Below are positions 1-5,189 of a stretch of 5,862 nt of DNA, piece after piece. How positions within the stretch are numbered: the first letter of the stretch is position 1; every line of letters starts with the position of its first letter. The notes under the pieces were generated by a model that was given only the letters and a program-made list of their open reading frames with translations, was not told the DNA's origin and did not search any database. Where the stretch lies: the NCBI GenBank assembly GCA_040881505.1, contig JBBEDC010000016.1, positions 1 to 5,862 on the forward strand, in the 5' to 3' direction. Origin of the DNA: JBBEDC01 sp040881505. Its GTDB lineage: Bacteria > Patescibacteriota > Andersenbacteria > UBA10190. Position numbers and translations under genes: made by a program.

Positions 1-313
1 GTTTCGCTCCTTTGTAGACCTCGGAGATACTCACCCCCAAACAATGCGCAATTGCAACAACTTCAGCCTTGGTGAGAAGACAGTCGCCAAGCTCATATTC
101 TTGAATCCATTCAACCGGAACGAGCTTTTGCCATCGCTTACTGAGCTGCCTTGCCATCTCTTCAACAGAGAACCTACTGCCCCAACGCAAAACACACAGC
201 GTCTCTCCACAGTACACCTGCACCGCCTCGAACATGTCAGGAGTAATACGCATGAAGTTTTCCTTTTGAAAAAGTACATCTTTCGTTACTGAATCCTCCT
301 TATCATCTTGCAT
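1..313 (-). CDS. Partial helix-turn-helix (XRE/Cro-like) DNA-binding protein, C-terminus beyond the left edge
   Basis: An open frame begins at the ATG at 313 and stays open to the window edge: 104 codons visible, stop codon not seen. Residues about 36-103 read like a five-helix XRE/Cro domain: a first helix (GETLCVLRWGSR), then SVEEMARQL, then a recognition-helix segment (VPVEWIQEYELG), then AEVVAIAHCLGVSISEVYKG. The spacing and the ending (IA-x-x-LGVS-x-x-E-[VL]-Y) are typical of XRE domains. The first 25 residues are acidic and polar. The likely role is sequence-specific DNA binding, with unknown targets. Only a weak AGGG lies upstream of the ATG. A good AAGGAGG (295-301) sits inside the frame with no usable in-frame start at normal spacing; in-frame ATG codons at 253 and 235 would still keep the domain. 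The gene diverges from htpX with 29 bp between starts, so it may regulate htpX or itself, but that is inference. Confidence 0.72.
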   Translation of the reverse strand, partial: MQDDKEDSVTKDVLFQKENFMRITPDMFEAVQVYCGETLCVLRWGSRFSVEEMARQLSKRWQKLVPVEWIQEYELGDCLLTKAEVVAIAHCLGVSISEVYKGAK

Positions 314-316
314 AAT
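311..316 (+). promoter_or_regulatory. Candidate -10 box for htpX
   Basis: CATAAT matches TATAAT at five of six positions and would place transcription start near 323, about 20 nt before the htpX ATG. No convincing -35 is visible; TTACTG at 286-291 has a 19-bp spacer and is weak. The box overlaps the start codon of the divergent helix-turn-helix gene. Assigned by eye only. Confidence 0.3.
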
Positions 317-342
317 CGCCCTAAATTAGCAATTCTTGTGAT

Positions 343-1236
343 ATGCCCTCCTTATATAAACAAATTGAAAGCAACAAGCGCCGCTCGTTATTTCTAGTCG
401 TCATTGTTTTGGCTTTAGTAATTGGAGTCGTAGGGCTCTACTCCTATGCCGTACGCGGCGACTTTGTCCTCCCGGTTATTGCCGCCATATTCGCAATTCC
501 CTCTTCTTTAATCGGATATTATGCCGGTGACAAAATCGCTCTCGCAACAAACAAAGCGAAGGAGGTATCAGCCGACCAGGCGCCTGAGCTTCATCGATTA
601 GTTGAAAACCTCACGATTACTGCCGGCGTACCAAAGCCAAGAATTCACATCATTAATTCCCCCGCTCTCAATGCGTTTGCCACCGGGCGCGACCCAGAGC
701 ATGCATCAATTGCAGTGACCACGGGACTGATAGATAGACTTGATCGCTCAGAGCTTGAAGGAGTGCTAGCCCATGAGCTGTCACATGTAAAAAATTACGA
801 TATTCGCTTCTCAATGTTAGTCGCTATCTTCGTCGGCTTCATCGTCATTCTCTCAGACATGTTCATGCGCATGACATTCTTCGGCGGTATGCGCGGACGC
901 GATAGTCGGGAAGGCGGCCAGGCCGGTGCAATTCTGGCAATCGTCGGCCTGGTGCTGCTGATCGTCTCTCCCATTATCGCCAAGATCATTCAACTGGCTG
1001 TATCGCGCCAGCGCGAATACTTAGCCGATGCCTCGGGCGCCTTGCTTACTCGATATCCGGAAGGACTCGCACGGGCACTGGAAAAAATTTCTGCCGGTCC
1101 CCCGCTGGAGACTGCCGGTAATGCCACCGCTCATTTATTCATTGCCAATCCGTTCAAACGAAAAAACTTCGCTCACCTATTTTCTACTCATCCTCCCGCA
1201 GAGGAGCGCATCAAGCGATTGCGCGGAATGCGCTAG
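343..1236 (+). CDS. htpX: HtpX, zinc-dependent membrane protease (peptidase family M48B)
   Basis: The 297-residue product has the family's usual length and order. It begins with the typical SLYKQIESNKRRS segment, then two membrane helices (about 15-33 and 41-62), a cytosolic part with the zinc motif HELSH (144-148, catalytic Glu145), two further hydrophobic segments (about 155-174 and 193-217), and SRQREYLADA (221-230) carrying the third zinc ligand Glu225. STHPP (281-285) near the C-terminus is also typical. HtpX cleaves misfolded or damaged inner-membrane proteins on the cytosolic side and overlaps in role with FtsH. The ATG at 343 is the only reasonable start: an in-frame TAA lies at 322-324 and no upstream start follows it. 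No Shine-Dalgarno sequence is visible before it. The gene diverges from the helix-turn-helix gene and converges with recX, so it is probably transcribed alone. Confidence 0.96.
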   Translation: MPSLYKQIESNKRRSLFLVVIVLALVIGVVGLYSYAVRGDFVLPVIAAIFAIPSSLIGYYAGDKIALATNKAKEVSADQAPELHRLVENLTITAGVPKPRIHIINSPALNAFATGRDPEHASIAVTTGLIDRLDRSELEGVLAHELSHVKNYDIRFSMLVAIFVGFIVILSDMFMRMTFFGGMRGRDSREGGQAGAILAIVGLVLLIVSPIIAKIIQLAVSRQREYLADASGALLTRYPEGLARALEKISAGPPLETAGNATAHLFIANPFKRKNFAHLFSTHPPAEERIKRLRGMR

Positions 1237-1685
1237 TTAAATACCTGTTCTCGTACGAGGTGTTCTGAAAATCCGCGCGAGGCTAAAAATCTTGTTAGTC
1301 GCGCTTTGTCAGTAGCGTGCTTTTGATGCAGTCGCTTCCAACTTTCGCTGGCTTCGGCCATGAGCTCTCGTTCTTTTTCCGGCGGCATAAGCTGAGTGAG
1401 AACTTCAGTAATATATTGCTGCTCCACTCCCCGCTGCTTCAGCTTTGCAGCTATCCATCGAGGGCCAACGGTTTTACTCCGCAGAATACTTTCCACATAG
1501 CGCGCCGCATATGCCCTGTCATCCAGTAGTTTCTGCTCATACAGCCAGTCGATGGTTTCCTGGATGTCAGGGGCAGAAAAACCCTTGCGAGACAGCTTCT
1601 GGCGCATCTCCGCCTCGCTGTGATCCCGCCGGCTCAGAACATCTTGCGCAGCCCATTTAGAATCGGTACCCTTCTTTGTCGCCAT
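1233..1685 (-). CDS. recX: RecX, regulator of RecA filaments
   Basis: From the ATG at 1685 the product has 150 residues, within the usual RecX range. It is almost all helical and shows three tandem three-helix repeats: about 9-50 (DVLSRRDHSEAEMRQKLSRK, then a GFS turn), 51-98 (LLDDRAYAARYVESILRSK, then GPRWIAAKLKQRGV) and 102-148 (ending RLTRFLASRGFSEHLVREQV). The D-D-R-x-Y-A-x-x-[YF] signature in repeat two is diagnostic. RecX binds in the groove of RecA filaments and restrains or disassembles them, tuning recombination and the SOS response; recA is not in this window. A longer frame continues upstream to 1850, but it lies antisense to the clpC start and adds sequence unlike RecX. ATG at 1697 (four residues longer) is an alternative. 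No Shine-Dalgarno precedes either ATG. The stop overlaps the htpX stop, and the gene diverges from clpC. Confidence 0.93.
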   Translation of the reverse strand: MATKKGTDSKWAAQDVLSRRDHSEAEMRQKLSRKGFSAPDIQETIDWLYEQKLLDDRAYAARYVESILRSKTVGPRWIAAKLKQRGVEQQYITEVLTQLMPPEKERELMAEASESWKRLHQKHATDKARLTRFLASRGFSEHLVREQVFN

Positions 1686-1692
1686 ATGGGAG

Positions 1693-1701
1693 AACATAAC
1701 A
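1693..1701 (-). promoter_or_regulatory. Candidate extended -10 for recX, placed for a leaderless mRNA
   Basis: On the minus strand TGT is followed directly by TATGTT, a TGn extension plus a hexamer matching TATAAT at four of six positions. Seven bases then separate it from the ATG at 1685, so transcription would start at or one base before the A of the start codon. No convincing -35 is present. The lack of a Shine-Dalgarno site before this ATG is consistent. If this is the promoter, the ATG at 1697 lies within it and cannot be used. Confidence 0.3.
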
Positions 1702-1711
1702 CAATCTGTGT
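1699..1711. repeat. Short inverted repeat ACACA-ATC-TGTGT in the recX/clpC control region
   Basis: Perfect 5-bp arms around a 3-base centre. It overlaps the TGT of the candidate recX extended -10 and lies upstream of the candidate clpC -10. The position suits a repressor operator acting on recX, but 5-bp arms arise readily by chance and no regulator match (CIRCE, CtsR box, SOS box) was recognised. Confidence 0.35.
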
Positions 1712-1722
1712 CCAAGAAAAGC

Positions 1723-1733
1723 GTGGTTTCCAC
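1723..1733. repeat. Short inverted repeat GTGG-TTT-CCAC near the clpC -35 region
   Basis: Perfect 4-bp arms around TTT. It covers the place where a -35 element would lie for the -10 box at 1746-1751. Together with the repeat at 1699-1711 it makes two dyads with centres 23 bp apart, about two helical turns. A possible operator; chance cannot be excluded. Confidence 0.3.
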
Positions 1734-1745
1734 ATGGGGATAAGG

Positions 1746-1751
1746 TATACT
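1746..1751 (+). promoter_or_regulatory. Candidate clpC -10 box (TATACT), with a near-mirror on the other strand
   Basis: TATACT matches the -10 consensus at five of six positions and would place transcription start near 1758, about 29 nt before the clpC ATG. The core GTATAC at 1745-1750 is self-complementary, so the minus strand reads TATACC and could serve recX as a second promoter. No good -35 is seen on either side (the 17-bp-spaced hexamer is GTGGTT), so activity would depend on other contacts or on an activator. Confidence 0.45.
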
Positions 1752-1770
1752 ATGGGTGTAGTTAATACTT

Positions 1771-1776
1771 GAGGGG
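1771..1776 (+). promoter_or_regulatory. clpC ribosome binding site (GAGGGG)
   Basis: GAGGGG is the clearest Shine-Dalgarno-like sequence positioned before a start in this window. It stands 10 bases before the clpC ATG at 1787, rather far, and 6 bases before an out-of-frame ATG at 1783. It argues against the in-frame TTG at 1769 as the start, because that codon lies beside the binding site itself. Confidence 0.6.
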
Positions 1777-1782
1777 CTATCG

Positions 1783-1809
1783 ATGTATGGAAAATCCAAT
1801 CCAAGATAA
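1783..1809 (+). other. Out-of-frame mini-ORF of 8 codons overlapping the clpC start
   Basis: ATG at 1783 opens a frame reading MYGKSNPR and stops at TAA 1807-1809. It is in the +2 frame relative to clpC, and its start lies 4 bases before the clpC ATG. Its spacing from GAGGGG (6 bases) is closer to the bacterial optimum than that of the clpC ATG (10 bases). It could compete with clpC initiation or feed it by re-initiation. It could equally be a chance ATG. Confidence 0.25.
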
Positions 1810-4378
1810 ATTAACCAGTCGTTTAAAGAATGTGCTATCCACAGCATCAAAGGTGTCGCAGGAATTGCAGCATCGCAATATCGGCACTGAGCATATTCTC
1901 TATGGCATGATGCAAGAAAGCGGAAGTCTGTCGTACAGCATTTTAAAAAAGTTCCAGTTTACCCCAGAATTTATCCGCACCGAACTGGAAGCGATGCCGA
2001 AAGCTACTTCTTGGAAGGAAGAGTTGTCCGCCCATACACGTGCTGCGTTTGAAAAAGGCGCCCGTACTGCATTTCAATTCCATCATCGATATATCGGAAC
2101 AGAACATATCCTCTTTGGTATTATCGGCATCAAAGATTCCGGCGCATACAAGATGCTGGAAAAATCTCCAGTTGACGTTAAGGCGCTCGCTCAACAGATC
2201 CAGATCGTTTTGAAGAGCACCTCTCACTTCCCCGACCTTTCAACCTTTTTGGGCAACCCTACCGCTCTACCGGGACAAAACGCCGGGGGACTGACGGCTG
2301 GACCTAAGTCTGCAACACTCCCTCGAGACGCTGCGTTAATGTCGGATGCAGCGGCAATACCAGAAGGTGGTAAGAAAAAAACGCCCGCCTTCGATTACTT
2401 TACGCAAGACCTCACCAAGCTCGCTGCTGAAGGAAAGTTTGATGTAGTGGTTGGCCGCACGAAAGAAGTAGAGCGGGTGATGAGTATTTTAAATCGGAAG
2501 AACAAGAATAACCCAATATTGATTGGAGAACCTGGGGTTGGAAAAACTGCGATCGTGCAAGGATTGGCTCAACGCATCGTAGAAGGACGCGTGCCAGCTA
2601 AACTTCAAGGCAAGCGCATCCTCTCACTCGACATGGCCGCTCTCTTAGCAGGCACTACTTTCCGCGGTGAATTTGAAGAGCGATTGAAAGAACTGATGCG
2701 GGAATTAGAAGAACACAGCGAGACCGTCCTCTTTATTGACGAGATTCATACCATTGTCGGCGCCGGATCGTCCGGCGGCAGCATGGATGCAGCTAATATG
2801 CTCAAACCAGCCTTAGCGAGAGGCGAAGTGAGCGTTATCGGTGCCACTACCTTAGATGAATTTCGCAAACACATTGAAAAAGACGCGGCCCTCGAGCGTC
2901 GCTTCCAGCCCGTGCAAGTAAAGGAGCCTACTTCAGAGGAGGCTAAAGAGGTCTTGCGCGGCGCGCGAGAGGCATATGAACAACACCATGGCCTAACCGT
3001 AACTGATGAGGCCATTGAAGCAGCAGTGGATATGAGCGTGCGGTACATTCCTGATCGCTTCCTGCCTGATAAAGCGCTGGACCTATTAGATGAAGCTGCC
3101 TCTACCCTGCAACTGCAGATTGCCGGTACTGATGAGGCTCAAAAGGCTCACACACTCAAACATGAACTGGAAACACTGCGTCAGAAAAAGGAAGCTGCAA
3201 TTGAAGCTGAAAATTACGAAGAGGCCCTGCAAGCGAAACGGCAGGAAGACTCAATCACCGAGCAGCTGGCTGAATACACTCGCGCAATCAGTGCGAAGGA
3301 TGGCAACAAGCGGCTTTCAATCACTGAAGAGCATATCGCCAAAGTCATCGCTGAAAGCACTGGTATTCCAGCCATGCGCCTGCTGAAAGAAGAGTCAGAA
3401 AAACTGGTTAACCTGGAAAAGATCTTACGTCGCCATATTGTCGGCCAAGAGGAAGCAATCAAAGTTGTGGCTCGATATGTTCGCCGAAGTAGAGCTGGTA
3501 TTGCTAACCCAAACCGCCCACTCGGCTCCTTCATTTTCCTCGGACCTACCGGAGTCGGTAAAACCGAAACGGCCAAGGTTCTAGCCCGAGAGGTATTTGA
3601 GAATGAGGATGCGCTGGTACGCGTTGATATGTCTGAGTTTATGGAAGCGCACTCTGCTTCTCGATTAATTGGAGCTCCGGCCGGATACGTCGGATATGAA
3701 GAAGGCGGAAAACTAACAGAGAAAATTCGCCGACAGCCCTACTCTATCGTCCTCTTTGATGAGATTGAAAAAGCTCACCGGGACGTGCTGAATCTCCTGC
3801 TGCAAATCCTTGATGAAGGAGAGGTAACAGATTCGCATGGTCGGACAATAAACTTCCGGAATACCATTGTTCTGATGACCAGCAATATCGGCAGTCACCA
3901 GCTGGCCCAGCAAGCACATATGGGCTTTTCAATGCCGGAAGAGAGCGACGTACGAGATGAAGCGGAACAAAAGTACGAAGAGCTTAAAGCAGCAGTCTTA
4001 AAAGAACTTCACGACCAAATTGCACCGGAGCTGCTCGGCCGTATCGATCAGATCGTCGTCTACTCTCCCCTGCAGATTCCTCACCTAGAAAAAATTACTG
4101 ACCTGCACATTCGAGAGCTGCAAACCATTCTCGATGAAAAGGATATTACGCTCGATGTTTCCCGTGGCATACGCCAAGAAATCGCCAGGAGAGCGTTTGA
4201 AGAAGGTAAGGGAGCACGCCCTATTCGAAAGGTAGTACAGGAACTGCTTGAAGACCCCATTGCCCACTCGCTGATTAACAAAGAATTCGCAGAGGGCCAG
4301 ACTATTCAGGCTAAGAAAGTTGGTAACAAGATAAGCGTAAAGCCAGTGCCTGCTGCCCAGCCTACTGTTGTAGAATAA
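1787..4378 (+). CDS. clpC: ClpC, AAA+ unfoldase of the ClpCP protease
   Basis: An 863-residue Hsp100 protein starting at MENPIQDKL. Domains in order: Clp N domain with its two repeats (IGTEH at 32-36 and 103-107); a long Gly/Ala/Pro-rich linker (about 148-203); D1 with Walker A GEPGVGKT (247-254), pore loop TTFRG (290-294), Walker B LFIDEIH (315-321) and ALERRF arginine finger (368-373); a short UVR-like coiled middle domain (about 455-498); D2 with Walker A GPTGVGKT (586-593), pore loop GYVG (633-636), Walker B LFDEIE (656-661) and sensor-2 GARPIRK (809-815). The short middle domain separates it from ClpB, and the MGF tripeptide (712-714) fits the loop that docks on ClpP. The enzyme uses ATP to unfold and thread substrates into ClpP; neither clpP nor ctsR/mcsA/mcsB is here. 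It is somewhat longer than typical ClpC (about 810-850), mainly through the linker. A strong terminator follows. Confidence 0.97.
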   Translation: MENPIQDKLTSRLKNVLSTASKVSQELQHRNIGTEHILYGMMQESGSLSYSILKKFQFTPEFIRTELEAMPKATSWKEELSAHTRAAFEKGARTAFQFHHRYIGTEHILFGIIGIKDSGAYKMLEKSPVDVKALAQQIQIVLKSTSHFPDLSTFLGNPTALPGQNAGGLTAGPKSATLPRDAALMSDAAAIPEGGKKKTPAFDYFTQDLTKLAAEGKFDVVVGRTKEVERVMSILNRKNKNNPILIGEPGVGKTAIVQGLAQRIVEGRVPAKLQGKRILSLDMAALLAGTTFRGEFEERLKELMRELEEHSETVLFIDEIHTIVGAGSSGGSMDAANMLKPALARGEVSVIGATTLDEFRKHIEKDAALERRFQPVQVKEPTSEEAKEVLRGAREAYEQHHGLTVTDEAIEAAVDMSVRYIPDRFLPDKALDLLDEAASTLQLQIAGTDEAQKAHTLKHELETLRQKKEAAIEAENYEEALQAKRQEDSITEQLAEYTRAISAKDGNKRLSITEEHIAKVIAESTGIPAMRLLKEESEKLVNLEKILRRHIVGQEEAIKVVARYVRRSRAGIANPNRPLGSFIFLGPTGVGKTETAKVLAREVFENEDALVRVDMSEFMEAHSASRLIGAPAGYVGYEEGGKLTEKIRRQPYSIVLFDEIEKAHRDVLNLLLQILDEGEVTDSHGRTINFRNTIVLMTSNIGSHQLAQQAHMGFSMPEESDVRDEAEQKYEELKAAVLKELHDQIAPELLGRIDQIVVYSPLQIPHLEKITDLHIRELQTILDEKDITLDVSRGIRQEIARRAFEEGKGARPIRKVVQELLEDPIAHSLINKEFAEGQTIQAKKVGNKISVKPVPAAQPTVVE

Positions 4379-4386
4379 CGGCGAGG

Positions 4387-4399
4387 GTATGTGACATAC
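4387..4399. repeat. Short inverted repeat GTATG-TGA-CATAC between clpC and its terminator
   Basis: Perfect 5-bp arms around TGA, 8 bases after the clpC stop codon and sharing its last two bases with the terminator stem. As RNA it would form a mutually exclusive weak hairpin against the base of the terminator; as DNA it resembles a small operator. No function is assigned. Confidence 0.3.
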
Positions 4400-4434
4400 T
4401 AATACCACAGCAATTCTGCTGTGGTATTAGTTTT
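4398..4434 (+). terminator. Strong intrinsic terminator after clpC
   Basis: A perfect stem of 14 bp (4399-4412 with 4417-4430) closes a four-base loop ATTC; a further A-T pair (4398 with 4431) makes 15. The 3' arm is followed by TTTT, then AT. It lies 19 bases after the clpC stop. No A-run precedes the 5' arm, so it should act on plus-strand transcription only. The T-run ends two bases before the comF ATG, so the terminator occupies the whole comF leader. Confidence 0.88.
4422..4430 (+). promoter_or_regulatory. Candidate extended -10 for comF inside the terminator 3' arm
   Basis: TGG followed by TATTAG gives a TGn extension plus a hexamer matching TATAAT at four of six positions. Six bases follow, so transcription would begin exactly at the A of the comF ATG (4437), giving a leaderless mRNA that lacks the hairpin. 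The hexamer at the -35 position (ATACCA, 4402-4407) is weak. Proposed because comF otherwise has no visible leader or ribosome binding site. Confidence 0.3.
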
Positions 4435-4436
4435 AT

Positions 4437-5144
4437 ATGCCCATCCTCTCCCTTTTAACTGACCTCAGGCGCGTCTTAGCTCCCCCACGCTGTATTCGAT
4501 GCCTCAAGGAGGATACGTGGCACTGTACGGGGTGTCAGGAGCAGATGCGCCTATTTGAGCAACGCTGTATCGTATGCAGTGAAAAACAGCCTTCAGGCCG
4601 CACATGTTCCCCTTGCCGGGAAGACACTCCCCTGACCGGGGCTTTAAGTGCCGGCCCCTACGCCGCTCCCTATCTACGTCGCGGCATTAGCTGGCTTAAG
4701 TTTCGCAGCGTAAAAGATGTTGCTCCAGCATTGGCGTATTTGACCTTGCCGCATCTCTCAAAAATATCTCCGATTACCACCCTGCAAAAGTCAGCCGTGT
4801 TTGTCCCTATTCCCCTTCACGCACGTCGAGAACATACGCGCGGTTTCAACCAGGCGGAGGAAATCGCTCGAGCTCTTCAGGGCTACGTTCATATTTCCGT
4901 TCTTCAAGCGCTTGCACGTCCAAAAGCGACACATACTCAGGCCCGTCTTCCAAATGAGTTACGTAAACAAAATATCACCGATGCCTTTTCTGTCATTCAA
5001 GACATTCCGCCCGCAACCACTCACGTTATTCTCGTAGACGACGTTACAACTAGCGGAAATACCATTTCAGCAGCCGCAATGGTGCTACGGCCATCTCTCC
5101 CCTCGCGTACTCAAATGTGGGGGCTGACAGTTGCGCGGGGATAA
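4437..5144 (+). CDS. comF: ComF-family double zinc finger/phosphoribosyltransferase-like protein
   Basis: A 235-residue product of usual ComF/GntX length. The N-terminal third has four CxxC pairs (C19/C22, C30/C33, C44/C47, C57/C60), enough for two zinc-binding modules. The C-terminal part is a type I phosphoribosyltransferase fold, with VPIPLHARREHTRGFNQAEE (123-142) and the PRPP-binding signature VILVDDVTTSGNT (197-209). In naturally competent bacteria ComF is needed for DNA uptake and is thought to act in the cytosol with the ComFA helicase or in single-strand handling; its reaction is not established. No other competence gene is in the window, so the role here is open. The N-terminus (short hydrophobic LL-x-D-L, then PPRC) matches the family and supports the ATG at 4437. 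No Shine-Dalgarno is present, since the clpC terminator fills the leader. The gene is convergent with the next one, 45 bp apart, without an obvious terminator between them. Confidence 0.92.
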   Translation: MPILSLLTDLRRVLAPPRCIRCLKEDTWHCTGCQEQMRLFEQRCIVCSEKQPSGRTCSPCREDTPLTGALSAGPYAAPYLRRGISWLKFRSVKDVAPALAYLTLPHLSKISPITTLQKSAVFVPIPLHARREHTRGFNQAEEIARALQGYVHISVLQALARPKATHTQARLPNELRKQNITDAFSVIQDIPPATTHVILVDDVTTSGNTISAAAMVLRPSLPSRTQMWGLTVARG

Positions 5145-5189
5145 AGCGCATGCTTCATTCTGTATTCTCGGGTCAAACTCTTTTTGCGG

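Noticed and set aside
31..292. Two 82-codon frames, one on each strand, in the left end
   Set aside because: Both overlap the helix-turn-helix frame. Their translations are rich in Cys, Arg and Ser or lack any domain pattern, while the third frame gives a coherent XRE-like domain that stays open to the edge.
1769..1786. TTG at 1769 as the clpC start, adding six residues
   Set aside because: The added residues are encoded by the ribosome binding site itself (GAGGGG). The ATG at 1787 gives a normal Clp N domain.
1686..1786. CIRCE, CtsR or SOS operator upstream of clpC/recX
   Set aside because: I looked for the TTAGCACTC/GAGTGCTAA pair, the GGTCAAA direct repeat and CTG-N10-CAG or GAAC-N4-GTTC type boxes and found no good match.
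1686..1850. N-terminal extension of recX giving a 205-residue protein
   Set aside because: It lies antisense to the clpC promoter and start, has no RecX similarity and no ribosome binding site. The RecX repeats begin just after the ATG at 1685.
1943..4408. Several antisense and shifted frames of 60-120 codons within clpC
   Set aside because: They follow from codon composition of the sense gene, have no recognisable domains or ribosome binding sites, and clpC is intact throughout.
4801..5037. 78-codon shifted frame inside comF
   Set aside because: It overlaps the best-conserved part of comF in another frame and shows no domain.
5145..5189. Terminator between convergent comF and the 154-aa gene
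   Set aside because: Only an AAGC-GCAT-GCTT hairpin with 4-bp arms is present and it has no adjacent T-run. TTTTT at 5181-5185 stands too far from it.
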